A stretch of DNA of 64,000 bases from CBDEGU01 sp965238045 (GTDB lineage: Bacteria; Acidobacteriota; Terriglobia; Bryobacterales; UBA6623), in contig CBDEGU010000012.1 of assembly GCA_965238045.1 (NCBI GenBank), positions 2,108,001-2,172,000 of the forward strand. Reading direction: 5' to 3'. Position numbers and translations under genes: made by a program. The first letter of the stretch is position 1, and every line of letters begins with the position of its first letter. A model generated the notes under the pieces. The model was given only the letters and a program-made list of their open reading frames with translations, had not been told where the DNA came from and made no database searches. Positions 45,130 through 53,548 of the stretch are shown here, piece after piece.

Positions 45130-46137
45130 TTAGTCATCTCTGGCCATCCTAGCCTGAAAGCAGTCCGGACAGATGTGGTGCCCCCTCTCCTCGCCGGGGT
45201 TATAGAGTTGACTACAGTCGTAGCATTCCTCCAACTGTCCCGCTTGATATTCCCGACCACAGGTGAAGCAATAGCTGTCATGCGTATCGTAAGGACCCGG
45301 AACCTGTGTGACAAAAGTTTCGCTACCACACTCGGGGCAGGCCCTCAGTGGCCATTCACCGCCATCTTTCTCCGTAGCGTACCGACTGTCAAACCCGAGA
45401 ATGCTGGATAGGTATTCGCTTGCCGCCGTTTCGGAATCGGTGGTGTAGTGGCAGAATTGGCACTTCACCGTACCCCCATCGGCGCTTAGCGCTTTCTGTT
45501 GACACGTCGGGCATTCAATCGTTGAGAATTGGTTGGCGACCTCTCTCCTGATTTCCTTCCATCGCTGCTCTACCACTGCGTTGCAGCTGCCAAGTTTCGA
45601 CCGGACCTCCGCGATCATGTCCTCCTCTTTTTCAAGACTCTCCTGTTCAAAAGCAGTCTCGATAAAATCTACGAGGAAGCTCACCATCTGAGAAACGCTT
45701 GACTGGACCGCAGGAACTGAATCGACCGCACCGAAATGTTCAACCCTGTTACGTCGGTCTCGCAGGTTCTTGAGATTTCGGCGTTGCTTCTGAGTAAACT
45801 CTATTTCGCAAATCGAAATGAGGCGATCTTGCGCCTCTTGAAATGTGACGCTTTGGAAGTCCCCGGAATCGTAGGCATGGCTCTTCGCTCTGGCGATCTC
45901 CTTGAAGACCAACGACCAGTGCTCTTGGCGTAATCGTTCTTTGAAGATTAGCTCAATGCTGGAACTGAGATGTAGTAAAGCGTATTTGAGATGACGTTTT
46001 TGTTCGGGAGGCTTGTCCGTTAGCATCTTCGTCGATTTCGAAATCGGGTAGACCGACGCGGCGGTCAGGTGACCCAAGGACGAGATCAGAAAATCAAGAC
46101 CGTTCTCCAGCAGTGAGAAGTGAAAATCGTTCCGCAT
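45130..46137 (-). CDS. HEPN-like plus multi-zinc-ribbon protein
   Basis: A 335-residue protein of a type I do not recognise as named. The N-terminal 165 residues are all helical and end with RNRVEH (R129-H134), the R-x4-H motif of HEPN RNase domains, in the context NLRDRRNRVEHFG. A coiled-coil-like linker follows (residues 160-200). The C-terminal 130 residues carry six CxxC pairs (209, 226, 267, 290, 305, 323), enough for three zinc ribbons. An RNA-targeting role, for example in defence, is an inference. It has no toxin-antitoxin partner next door but sits in an insertion hot spot. Confidence 0.7.
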   Translation of the reverse strand: MRNDFHFSLLENGLDFLISSLGHLTAASVYPISKSTKMLTDKPPEQKRHLKYALLHLSSSIELIFKERLRQEHWSLVFKEIARAKSHAYDSGDFQSVTFQEAQDRLISICEIEFTQKQRRNLKNLRDRRNRVEHFGAVDSVPAVQSSVSQMVSFLVDFIETAFEQESLEKEEDMIAEVRSKLGSCNAVVEQRWKEIRREVANQFSTIECPTCQQKALSADGGTVKCQFCHYTTDSETAASEYLSSILGFDSRYATEKDGGEWPLRACPECGSETFVTQVPGPYDTHDSYCFTCGREYQAGQLEECYDCSQLYNPGEERGHHICPDCFQARMARDD

Positions 46138-46270
46138 GGCTCATCCCCCGGACGATCAAAGCCTTCCACACCATGGTAGCTCGATCAATCGAACGTTCTC
46201 TCCGGCAACACCAAAAAATGGCCGATCTGTGAAGGTAACGGGCCACTCGGAGCGGCCGCATTCGGCCCGA

Positions 46271-47002
46271 GTGCCTGCAGACGTCGGCATGTAGCAGGGG
46301 AAAAGCCGGGGACAGAAAAGTCGAGAAAAGTCAGCAAAAGTCGTAGCCTGTCCGAAAGCGCCGGGATAAACCGGCGGGGAGTTGGGGATGCAAGAGCCCT
46401 ACGGCGAAGGAGTAGCGAACCACGCTGACCTCGAGTCATGCGCCGGCAGTGGTGACATTGCGGGTGAAGCGTTGACAGAGGCACTGGCGGGCCGCCTATT
46501 GAGCCGCGAAATACTTAGATTCGGGTGCCGACCTTGTGGACAGAAGGGGAAGGCAATATCCATCGTCGCGTCATCGCAAGCGGCGTGCGGACCCGGCGCG
46601 GTCGGAGAACCCGTGCACGTCAGGAAACTCCTCGCACGAGAACCGGGAGACCTCGGAGACGCCTGCCGCGAAGTGGCAGGCCGGTGGGGGAAGGCTGCGG
46701 CCGCACACCCCACGTGTACGTCGCCGAGGAGTTGGAGCGGGGGGTAGTACCGAGGAACGATTCGAACAAGGGCGGGGAACCGCCGGCGGAGAGTCGGGAG
46801 GGAAGCGCCCGCGCCAAGGAGAACGCGGTCGAGGCCCGCGCGGTCCGTCCACAGAGGCGGGCAGCCGTGTCACCGGGGCTGGATCGCGTGCGGCCAGTAA
46901 CACGCTGTCTGCTTGGCCGCCATTCATCCGAGGTAAGAGCCGTATGAGTTGATGCTCACGTACGGATCTGTGCGGGGGGTGCCGGGCAACCGGTATCCCT
47001 AC
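46271..47002 (+). mobile_element. group II intron remnant lacking its reverse transcriptase
   Basis: The right end contains a recognisable domain V (46937-46969: GAGCCGTAT, a small loop, ACGTACGGATC) followed by a GCAA-capped domain VI hairpin ending near 47002. Upstream text such as GAGTCATGCGCCGGCAG, TGCGGGTGAAGC and TATTGAGCCGCGAAAT resembles domains I-III of bacterial group II introns with reverse transcriptases. The G-A mismatch in the domain V lower stem suggests loss of catalysis. The 5' end at GTGCCTGC (46271) is a guess. Confidence 0.65.
46740..46893 (+). pseudogene. group II intron reverse transcriptase, N-terminal fragment
   Basis: The plus frame that reads NKGGEPPAESREGSARAKEN, then RPQRRAAVSPGLDRVRP, resembles the linker that precedes the RT0-RT1 region in intron-encoded reverse transcriptases. 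It is joined directly to the sequence that precedes domain V, so all RT, maturase and endonuclease domains are deleted. Confidence 0.5.
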
Positions 47003-47035
47003 CGCGACCCGACTTTCCCGAGGTCTTCCTTCTTA

Positions 47036-48129
47036 CTGAGTCCCGCATAATACCCCGTCAATCGAAACAAAGAGAAGACTGCTTCCAGAAAGCGGCAATC
47101 AAACGCGGCTTGCGGCGCATGCGGCGTAGTGCTTGGCGAGCGCGTTGGTCGAGTTCCCCATAGTCCTTCGGGCAGACGCTGGGCAGTTCGTGCTGCTTCC
47201 AGTAAGACCAGATGTATTCCACCGGGTTCAGCTCCGGCGCATAGGGCGGCAGGTACTCCGTTGCGATGTGACCCTCGGAGAGCTCGATGAACTCCTCTAC
47301 CAGACGGCTGCGGTGCGCCGGCAGTCGGTCCCAGACGATCAGTAGCGGCTCTTGGATGTGGCCTGCCAAGGCCTTCAGGAAGTCGATGACCTCGAGTTCC
47401 CCGATCGCGCCAGGGTACAGCCGGAAGTAGAAGTTGCGGAAGCTCAGCCCGGCCGCTACCGAAAGCTTCTTCCAGTTGAAGTTGAACTCCAGGACCGGCG
47501 TCTCGCCGCGCGGCGCCCAGGTGCGGCAACGATGCGGCTTCTGAGTTAATCCGCTTTCGTCGATGAAGACGATCGTGCGGCCTTGTTGGCAGGCTTTTTT
47601 TTAACGCGGGGCCAGGTCGTGCGCTGCCAGCCGCGGATCGCCCCTTCGTTGCGCTCGCGGGCCTTGCCGACCCGACGTTGCGGGCTCCAGCCGAGCGCCC
47701 GCAGGATCTTCCAGACATGGCCTTCGTGGTAGCGCACGCCGAACTGGTCGGCGATCAGACGAGCGATGCGCGGGCAGGTCCACAGCGGCGTCGGGAAGCC
47801 GTGCGCTTCGGGGCCTTGAAGCAACTGCGACTCCAGGCGCTCGAGTTGGGCGGCGTCTAACCGCGGTTTGCGTCCGGCACGTCCCGCCTTACGCAACCCG
47901 GCCGGCCCTTGCTCGCGATATCGCCGCCGCCACTCACTGACTGTTTGCCGCGCGACCTTGAGTCGCCGCGCCGTTTGGGACTGATTACATCCTTCATCGA
48001 GCAACCACATCGCTTCGAAACGGTGCTTCTCTAGCGCCTCGAAATCCCGCCGTCCGCTTTGCCCACTTCTCATACATAGATAGACGTATCCAATCACCAA
48101 AAGGTGTCATGTTATTTTGCGGGATTCAA
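47036..48129 (-). mobile_element. IS630-family insertion sequence
   Basis: A 1094-base element with inverted ends CTGAGTCCCGCATAATA and TTGAATCCCGCAAAATA, flanked by TA on both sides (47034-47035 and 48130-48131), the duplicated target dinucleotide of IS630/Tc1-like elements. It carries one transposase in two overlapping frames. It has inserted in the 3' end of the protease gene. Confidence 0.87.
47058..48073 (-). CDS. IS630 transposase, probably made by -1 frameshift
   Basis: The upstream frame (ATG 48071-48073 to 47546) encodes the helix-turn-helix part (CNQSQTARRLKVARQTVSEWRRRY) and ends soon after a run of eight A (complement of 47595-47602). A -1 shift there joins the second frame: FIDESGL with the first catalytic Asp, WDRLPAHR with the second, and PELNPVEYIW with the Glu, ending at 47058. 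The slippery A-run and lack of other damage point to programmed frameshifting rather than decay. The DDE set is complete. Confidence 0.82.
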
Positions 48130-48224
48130 TAAGTACTCTGGCCCCGATCCGATGTTCCATCCAGTACCGGATTGCATTGATAGGAACTAGGGACATCAGA
48201 CCCGGGAGGGTTGTATTGGAGTCG

Positions 48225-49261
48225 GATGGGTATTTACTTGACTCAGGTGACCCCAAGATGTAGGATCTTGGGCGATGGAAGATTATCCCCGGAATTTGGC
48301 CGAGTTCGAGGCGCGTTTCGCTAGCGAGCAGGCCTGTCGGGAGTATCTGTGTCAACTCCGCTGGCCGGAGGGTTTTCGTTGTCCGCGATGCGGGCATGAC
48401 AAAACCTGGGCGGTGCGCACGGTGCTGCTGCAGTGTGCAAGCTGCGGGCATCAAGCTTCGGCGACAGCAGGCACAATCTTTCAAGACACCCGCAAGCCAC
48501 TCCAGAGTTGGTTTCGAGCAATGTGGTGGCTCACCAGCCAGAAGAACGGGGCGAGTGCATTGGGATTGCAGCGGGTGTTGGGCCTGGGCAGCTACAAGAC
48601 GGCCTGGACTTGGTTGCACAAGCTTCGGCGCGCTATGGTGCGGCCCGGACGTGATCGCCTCAGCGGGCGCGTTGAGGTTGACGAGACTTACTTAGGAGCC
48701 CTGGAGGAGGGCGTGCGGGGCCGCCAAACCGACGCGAAAGCGCTGATTGTAGTAGCGGCCGAGGAAGATGGCGCCGGCATCGGACGAGTTCGGATGCGCA
48801 CGATTCCGAACGCCTCTGGGGACAGCTTGATGGCCTTCGTCGGCGAGTCGGTCGAACCCGGCAGCGTGGTCCACACGGACGGCTGGCTGGGATACGAGCC
48901 ACTCGAAAGCGACGGCTATCGCCACGAGGTGAGCTACCTGGACGGGCAACCGGCACGAGCCTCTCAACTGCTCCCCCGCGTGCATCGCGTGGTGTCGTTA
49001 CTGAAGCGTTGGATACTGGGTACGCATCAAGGAGCCGTCAGCCACGAGCATCTCGACTACTACCTCGACGAATTCACCTTCCGCTTCAACCGCCGCAAGT
49101 CCAGAAGCCGAGGCAAGCTCTTCTACCGCCTGGTTCAGCAGGCCGTCGCCGTCCAACCGGCGCCCTACAAGTCGCTGGTCGGAGGCACCGCAACACGCGC
49201 TACGGACAACCACAACATGTAGGGGCCATTTCAAAATACCTGAGTCAAGTGAATACCCATC
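48225..49261 (+). mobile_element. IS1595-family insertion sequence, copy 1
   Basis: A 1037-base element with ends GATGGGTATTTACTTGACTC and its near-complement (one mismatch). TGGAGTCG is duplicated at 48217-48224 and 49262-49269, an eight-base target duplication as expected. It interrupts the trypsin-like protease gene. Copy 2 is at 52349. Confidence 0.93.
48275..49222 (+). CDS. IS1595 family (ISXO2-like) transposase, copy 1
   Basis: A 315-residue transposase. An N-terminal zinc ribbon (CPRCGH and CASCGH, about 30 bases-worth of residues apart) is followed by the ISXO2-like DDE domain with VEVDETYLGALEEG, VHTDGWLGYEPL and the C-terminal HEHLDYYLDEFTFRFNRR block. ATG 48275 is well placed 50 bases from the left end. 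It appears intact and differs from copy 2 in only one synonymous base that I noticed (A at 48499, G at 52623). Confidence 0.93.
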   Translation: MEDYPRNLAEFEARFASEQACREYLCQLRWPEGFRCPRCGHDKTWAVRTVLLQCASCGHQASATAGTIFQDTRKPLQSWFRAMWWLTSQKNGASALGLQRVLGLGSYKTAWTWLHKLRRAMVRPGRDRLSGRVEVDETYLGALEEGVRGRQTDAKALIVVAAEEDGAGIGRVRMRTIPNASGDSLMAFVGESVEPGSVVHTDGWLGYEPLESDGYRHEVSYLDGQPARASQLLPRVHRVVSLLKRWILGTHQGAVSHEHLDYYLDEFTFRFNRRKSRSRGKLFYRLVQQAVAVQPAPYKSLVGGTATRATDNHNM

Positions 49262-49862
49262 TGGAGTCGATACGATTCGGCAAATACGCCGAAACCAAGC
49301 CGATGACGTGGGCGCGGCTGTCAAGAGCGGGACCGCCGCTCACACCGTTGATAGCCACACCATCGATCAGATACGTGGGCGGATCGTTTAGATAACCCGA
49401 GACGTACCCGTGACAGAAACAAAGCTCGGGTTCAGCAATGCCGGGGAAACCCAGCCAGCCGATCTCTGCACCCCTAGCCAACTGCGATTCGGCTGGCAAT
49501 AAGGGCAATAGCTCGCGTTCTTCTACTAGCACCTCACCTGTCCGTACTACTACGAGACCAGTATCGTATCTAGGGTCACCCAGAGGGTAGAAGCCGATCC
49601 GGTCGGCAGCGCTGCTGAACACAGTCTTCCCATCAACGGACACGAGTTCCAAGTCGTCACTTGTTCCAGGTAGATCTTCAAGAACGTGCCACGCGGTTGC
49701 CAGCGTTGCGTAACAGTCAGCGCCTTGAGGAGGACGTCCCAGCGCTATCACGAAAGCCGTGCCAGACGCAGATCCGGCGTGGAGTCGAAAGACGCATTTC
49801 GAAGCGCGGTCTACAACCTCATGCCACTGCAACTCCGGCCAGTTAGATTCGTCTTCGCTCAT

Positions 49863-49990
49863 TTGCTCCCAACGCGATCTTTCTTACACCGATTTTCCAC
49901 CACCGATCACGCAGCGTGCACCCACAGACCGGATAGTCCGCGTAGTTGGCAGTTGTCCGAGATTTGACCGCCCCAAGGGGTGTTGTGATC
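49863..49990. other. intergenic gap, nothing recognised
   Basis: Contains the likely promoter of the broken protease gene; no further feature was found. Confidence 0.35.
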
Positions 49991-51247
49991 TCACCCCCAC
50001 CAAGTCTCCCCCTCCGCCAAATGCGCCTTCACAACATTCGGATCCAACTCAATCCCCAAGCCCGGTTTATCGGGCACTGTCACGAAACCGTCCACGCACA
50101 AGGGTTTGTCATGGACAATGATGTCGTCCATCCAGGTGCGGTCGAAGAAGACGGTTTCGCAGGCGAAGTAGTCGCGGATAGTCGAGCCCCAGAGGATGCT
50201 GGCCATGCCGTTTACGATGCTGCCGGTGTTGTGATTCGCCACCGGGATGAAATAGAGGTCGGCGAGATCGGCCATACGCTTGTTCTCTAAGAAGCCGCCC
50301 GAGTTGCGCAGGTCGGGGTGGATGATGTCGAGGGCGGCGTTGACGATAAATGGCAGCGCCTCGGCCCGGCGCATCCAGTTCTCGCCAGTGCAGATGGGAA
50401 CCGGCGACATGTTCGCCAGCCGTTTCCAGCTTTCGGAATAGGCGACGGGCAGAGGATCTTCCAGAAAGCGCGGCTTGACATCGACGAGAGCTTCCGCGAA
50501 TTCGATGGCGCTGCGCAGGTCGAATTCCCAGTGGCAGCCGATCAGAATGTCGTGCTCGAAGCCGAGCGCTTCCCGGCAGTTCTCATACCCTTGCCGGATG
50601 CGCCGCAGCTCATTGGTCGAGAGAAGCCGGTTCGACGGATCGCGGCCCGGGTCCTCGCCCGGCCGGTTCCGCAGCGGGCCGAACTTGTGCATGGTGATGC
50701 CGCTGGGCGCCTCCTTGACCTGCTGAGCCCAGTCGCGAAGGACGGCTTTGTCAAAGAAGTCGCGCGGGGTGGAGTGGTCGTAAAGGCGGACCTTGTCGCG
50801 GAACTTGCCGCCGAGCAGGGTGTGCGCCGGAACGTTGAGCAGCTTGCCGGCCAAGTCCCAGAGCGCCATTTCAATGCCGCTCATGGCGCGCTGCTGAGCG
50901 TGGGCGCTGCCGTCGGTGAAGCGGTACCCGGTGTAGAGCCGGTCGATTTGGAGCGGGTCCTTGCCAATGAAGGTGCGGGCCACGCCGTGGATCTCTTCCC
51001 TGATGCCGAGACCGGGGGAGCCGTAGGCTTCGGCGAATCCAGAGACGCCGGCGTCGGTGTCGATCCTGACGAGCGTGTAGGTTCGCGGGCCTTGCAGGAT
51101 CATCGTCTTGATGCCGGTGATTTTGACCTTGTCACGGTCGGCGGCGCTGAGTTGGTGATATCGGGCGAGCCAGGCTGGGACGGCCGCACGTGCAATCGAG
51201 GAAAGGGCAATCGAGGAGAGGAAGGAACGGCGGGAGTATTCGCTCAT
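49991..51247 (-). CDS. Tat-exported mandelate racemase/enolase superfamily enzyme
   Basis: A 418-residue protein with twin-arginine signal SRRSFLSSIALSSIARA. The enolase-superfamily capping domain comes first (RTYTLVRIDTDAGVSGFAEAYG) and the modified TIM barrel after it, with metal-ligand regions GCHWEFD, FLEDPLP and CTGENW and the catalytic-histidine region PVANHNTG. It probably dehydrates or racemises a sugar acid in the periplasm. The first metal-ligand segment reads HWEFD rather than the common D-x-N, so substrate prediction is weak. It shares strand with the amidohydrolase 44 bases upstream. Confidence 0.86.
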   Translation of the reverse strand: MSEYSRRSFLSSIALSSIARAAVPAWLARYHQLSAADRDKVKITGIKTMILQGPRTYTLVRIDTDAGVSGFAEAYGSPGLGIREEIHGVARTFIGKDPLQIDRLYTGYRFTDGSAHAQQRAMSGIEMALWDLAGKLLNVPAHTLLGGKFRDKVRLYDHSTPRDFFDKAVLRDWAQQVKEAPSGITMHKFGPLRNRPGEDPGRDPSNRLLSTNELRRIRQGYENCREALGFEHDILIGCHWEFDLRSAIEFAEALVDVKPRFLEDPLPVAYSESWKRLANMSPVPICTGENWMRRAEALPFIVNAALDIIHPDLRNSGGFLENKRMADLADLYFIPVANHNTGSIVNGMASILWGSTIRDYFACETVFFDRTWMDDIIVHDKPLCVDGFVTVPDKPGLGIELDPNVVKAHLAEGETWWG

Positions 51248-51291
51248 GGCTGGGATTTGCCTCCTGCGTCATTATAGACAGCCAACATACG

Positions 51292-52269
51292 TCAAGGCTC
51301 CATCAAGCGATCGAGGTTTTTGTGAGCCACCATTTCTCGGGTTTCTTCGCTGAGTTGTAACAGGAAGGTCCTCACGGCTTCAATCTTCGATCGTTCACGT
51401 TGCAGGTCGTGGAGACTGGCGTCAGTACCGATGAGGAAACGGTCTGGATTTTCTTCAATCAGCTGCAGCCAGCGTGGCCAGACCCGAACGCCAGCTTCCA
51501 GTATCGTGTAGTCGGGTGAGCGCGGATGAGTCTTCCAAGTGCGCGCACTGAGTTCATAGAGAAGATTTGGATGGCCGGCGAGCATGCGCTTAGCGATGTA
51601 GTATGGCGTATATCCACCGTGGGCCCAGATAACGGTCACTTTGGGATAGGCGCGCAACAACTGCTCAAACTCCTTGATGTGCGTGATCTCGCAATGAATA
51701 TTGACCGGCACATCATACTGCTGAGCCAGGTCCATTATGCCCCGCATCAACGGATGAAGCGGACCGTAGTTGGCTTCGGGAAAACCGCGTCCCGGGAAGT
51801 GCGCAACCGATATCTCGCCGATGCCCCGCACAACTCCTTGCTTGAGATGGTTGTTGAGGACATCGAGAAGCGCCGTGTCGCCGGCGTCCCAATACTTCCT
51901 GTAACTGGATCGCTCGGGTGAGATGGAAGCGAAGGGGATGAAACGGCCCGGATGCTGCTGGGTCCATTGGATCAGCAACTCGTTCGTACTATTCCTGCCC
52001 CAGAATACAATCGCGCGGCGGGTGCCGGACTCCCGCATCAGACGCAGTTGCATTTCCGGGTCGTTGAGGTGAACGTGGGCATCGGTAAAGGTGATGGAAG
52101 ATGGCTTCAGGGGCTCGGATGGGCCGGCGGTTCTGTTCGTCGCGGAACGGCGAAGCGCACGGGACTTGCGAGTTTGTTGTTGTTCCTGGGCGGGTAAGGA
52201 TGCGTAAGGCGTGAGCCAGAGCAAGCACATTAGGGCAGCGAGTATTGCCGAAAAAACTCTAGTCCGCAT
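51292..52269 (-). CDS. secreted amidohydrolase (TIM-barrel)
   Basis: A 325-residue protein with a signal peptide (VFSAILAALMCLLWLTPYASLPAQ), starting at ATG 52267-52269. The amidohydrolase-2-type barrel shows TDAHVHL (metal HxH), VNIHCEITH, VIWAHGGYTPY and FLIGTDAS, in family order. Relatives decarboxylate or hydrolyse aromatic or lactone acids; substrate here unknown. It is followed by the enolase-superfamily gene, and the pair may process one exported substrate. A family C repeat lies directly upstream, in the promoter region. Confidence 0.82.
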   Translation of the reverse strand: MRTRVFSAILAALMCLLWLTPYASLPAQEQQQTRKSRALRRSATNRTAGPSEPLKPSSITFTDAHVHLNDPEMQLRLMRESGTRRAIVFWGRNSTNELLIQWTQQHPGRFIPFASISPERSSYRKYWDAGDTALLDVLNNHLKQGVVRGIGEISVAHFPGRGFPEANYGPLHPLMRGIMDLAQQYDVPVNIHCEITHIKEFEQLLRAYPKVTVIWAHGGYTPYYIAKRMLAGHPNLLYELSARTWKTHPRSPDYTILEAGVRVWPRWLQLIEENPDRFLIGTDASLHDLQRERSKIEAVRTFLLQLSEETREMVAHKNLDRLMEP

Positions 52270-52348
52270 TTGTCTCACCAGAGGGCTGCAGGCACGGGGC
52301 ATTGTCAGGTTAAGTGGCAGCTGAGGAACCAAGCCACTATATCAAGTA

Positions 52349-53385
52349 GATGGGTATTTACTTGACTCAGGTGACCCCAAGATGTAGGATCTTGGGCGAT
52401 GGAAGATTATCCCCGGAATTTGGCCGAGTTCGAGGCGCGTTTCGCTAGCGAGCAGGCCTGTCGGGAGTATCTGTGTCAACTCCGCTGGCCGGAGGGTTTT
52501 CGTTGTCCGCGATGCGGGCATGACAAAACCTGGGCGGTGCGCACGGTGCTGCTGCAGTGTGCAAGCTGCGGGCATCAAGCTTCGGCGACAGCAGGCACAA
52601 TCTTTCAAGACACCCGCAAGCCGCTCCAGAGTTGGTTTCGAGCAATGTGGTGGCTCACCAGCCAGAAGAACGGGGCGAGTGCATTGGGATTGCAGCGGGT
52701 GTTGGGCCTGGGCAGCTACAAGACGGCCTGGACTTGGTTGCACAAGCTTCGGCGCGCTATGGTGCGGCCCGGACGTGATCGCCTCAGCGGGCGCGTTGAG
52801 GTTGACGAGACTTACTTAGGAGCCCTGGAGGAGGGCGTGCGGGGCCGCCAAACCGACGCGAAAGCGCTGATTGTAGTAGCGGCCGAGGAAGATGGCGCCG
52901 GCATCGGACGAGTTCGGATGCGCACGATTCCGAACGCCTCTGGGGACAGCTTGATGGCCTTCGTCGGCGAGTCGGTCGAACCCGGCAGCGTGGTCCACAC
53001 GGACGGCTGGCTGGGATACGAGCCACTCGAAAGCGACGGCTATCGCCACGAGGTGAGCTACCTGGACGGGCAACCGGCACGAGCCTCTCAACTGCTCCCC
53101 CGCGTGCATCGCGTGGTGTCGTTACTGAAGCGTTGGATACTGGGTACGCATCAAGGAGCCGTCAGCCACGAGCATCTCGACTACTACCTCGACGAATTCA
53201 CCTTCCGCTTCAACCGCCGCAAGTCCAGAAGCCGAGGCAAGCTCTTCTACCGCCTGGTTCAGCAGGCCGTCGCCGTCCAACCGGCGCCCTACAAGTCGCT
53301 GGTCGGAGGCACCGCAACACGCGCTACGGACAACCACAACATGTAGGGGCCATTTCAAAATACCTGAGTCAAGTGAATACCCATC
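52349..53385 (+). mobile_element. IS1595-family insertion sequence, copy 2
   Basis: Again 1037 bases with the same ends as copy 1. The target duplication ATCAAGTA is seen at 52341-52348 and 53386-53393. It has inserted into a family C MITE. Near identity with copy 1 indicates recent transposition. Confidence 0.93.
52399..53346 (+). CDS. IS1595 family (ISXO2-like) transposase, copy 2
   Basis: 315 residues with the same protein sequence as copy 1 (zinc ribbon, VEVDETYLGA, HTDGWLGY, DDE domain complete). Intact. Confidence 0.93.
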   Translation: MEDYPRNLAEFEARFASEQACREYLCQLRWPEGFRCPRCGHDKTWAVRTVLLQCASCGHQASATAGTIFQDTRKPLQSWFRAMWWLTSQKNGASALGLQRVLGLGSYKTAWTWLHKLRRAMVRPGRDRLSGRVEVDETYLGALEEGVRGRQTDAKALIVVAAEEDGAGIGRVRMRTIPNASGDSLMAFVGESVEPGSVVHTDGWLGYEPLESDGYRHEVSYLDGQPARASQLLPRVHRVVSLLKRWILGTHQGAVSHEHLDYYLDEFTFRFNRRKSRSRGKLFYRLVQQAVAVQPAPYKSLVGGTATRATDNHNM

Positions 53386-53490
53386 ATCAAGTATTCAGGA
53401 GCGGTCTCGCTCGCCATGGCTTGCAGTTGTCTTAGCTTGGGACGCGCTGACTTGACGATGCCCTCGGAATCCCTCCGGCGAGGCGGACGC

Positions 53491-53496
53491 TATAAT
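53491..53496 (+). promoter_or_regulatory. -10 box upstream of the pentahaem cytochrome
   Basis: TATAAT at 53491-53496, 52 bases ahead of ATG 53549 and 29 bases after the repeat C end. No convincing -35 box is visible. Confidence 0.35.
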
Positions 53497-53548
53497 TGAC
53501 TGTCGCCCGTGTCGGTCCGCCGCCGAACCGGCGATCCGTAGTATCCGC

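Larger units (their letters stand above)
46999..49862 (-). pseudogene. trypsin-like serine protease gene split by IS630 and IS1595
   Basis: Exonic parts on the minus strand are 49862-49262, 48216-48130 and 47033-46999. Skipping IS1595 (48225-49261) with one TGGAGTCG duplicate and IS630 (47036-48129) with one TA duplicate gives 723 bases, 241 codons, one frame ending KKEDLGKVGSR-stop. The first 200 residues hold a full catalytic triad: H59 in TAWHV, D100 in YDTGLVVV and S175 in GVSGGPAL. The present frame from 49862 reads through into IS1595 and stops after RWVFT. The ancestral stop overlaps the intron end. No signal peptide is visible. Confidence 0.85.
52298..53462. repeat. IS6-derived MITE (repeat family C), interrupted by IS1595
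   Basis: Ends GGCATTGTCAGGTTAA and CTGACTTGACGATGCC enclose IS1595 copy 2. Without that insertion and one target duplicate the element is 120 bases and aligns with the intact copy at 32470-32587 (118 bases). It lies between the amidohydrolase and the pentahaem cytochrome. Confidence 0.72.

Noticed and set aside
46525..46952. Overlapping Arg/Gly-rich frames of about 140 codons
   Set aside because: They lie inside the group II intron remnant; only a short segment resembles an RT leader. They are not independent genes.
48107..48619. 170-codon minus frame ending GARVLIESRKIT
   Set aside because: The front is antisense of the IS1595 transposase; only the tail is real, as a piece of the split protease gene.
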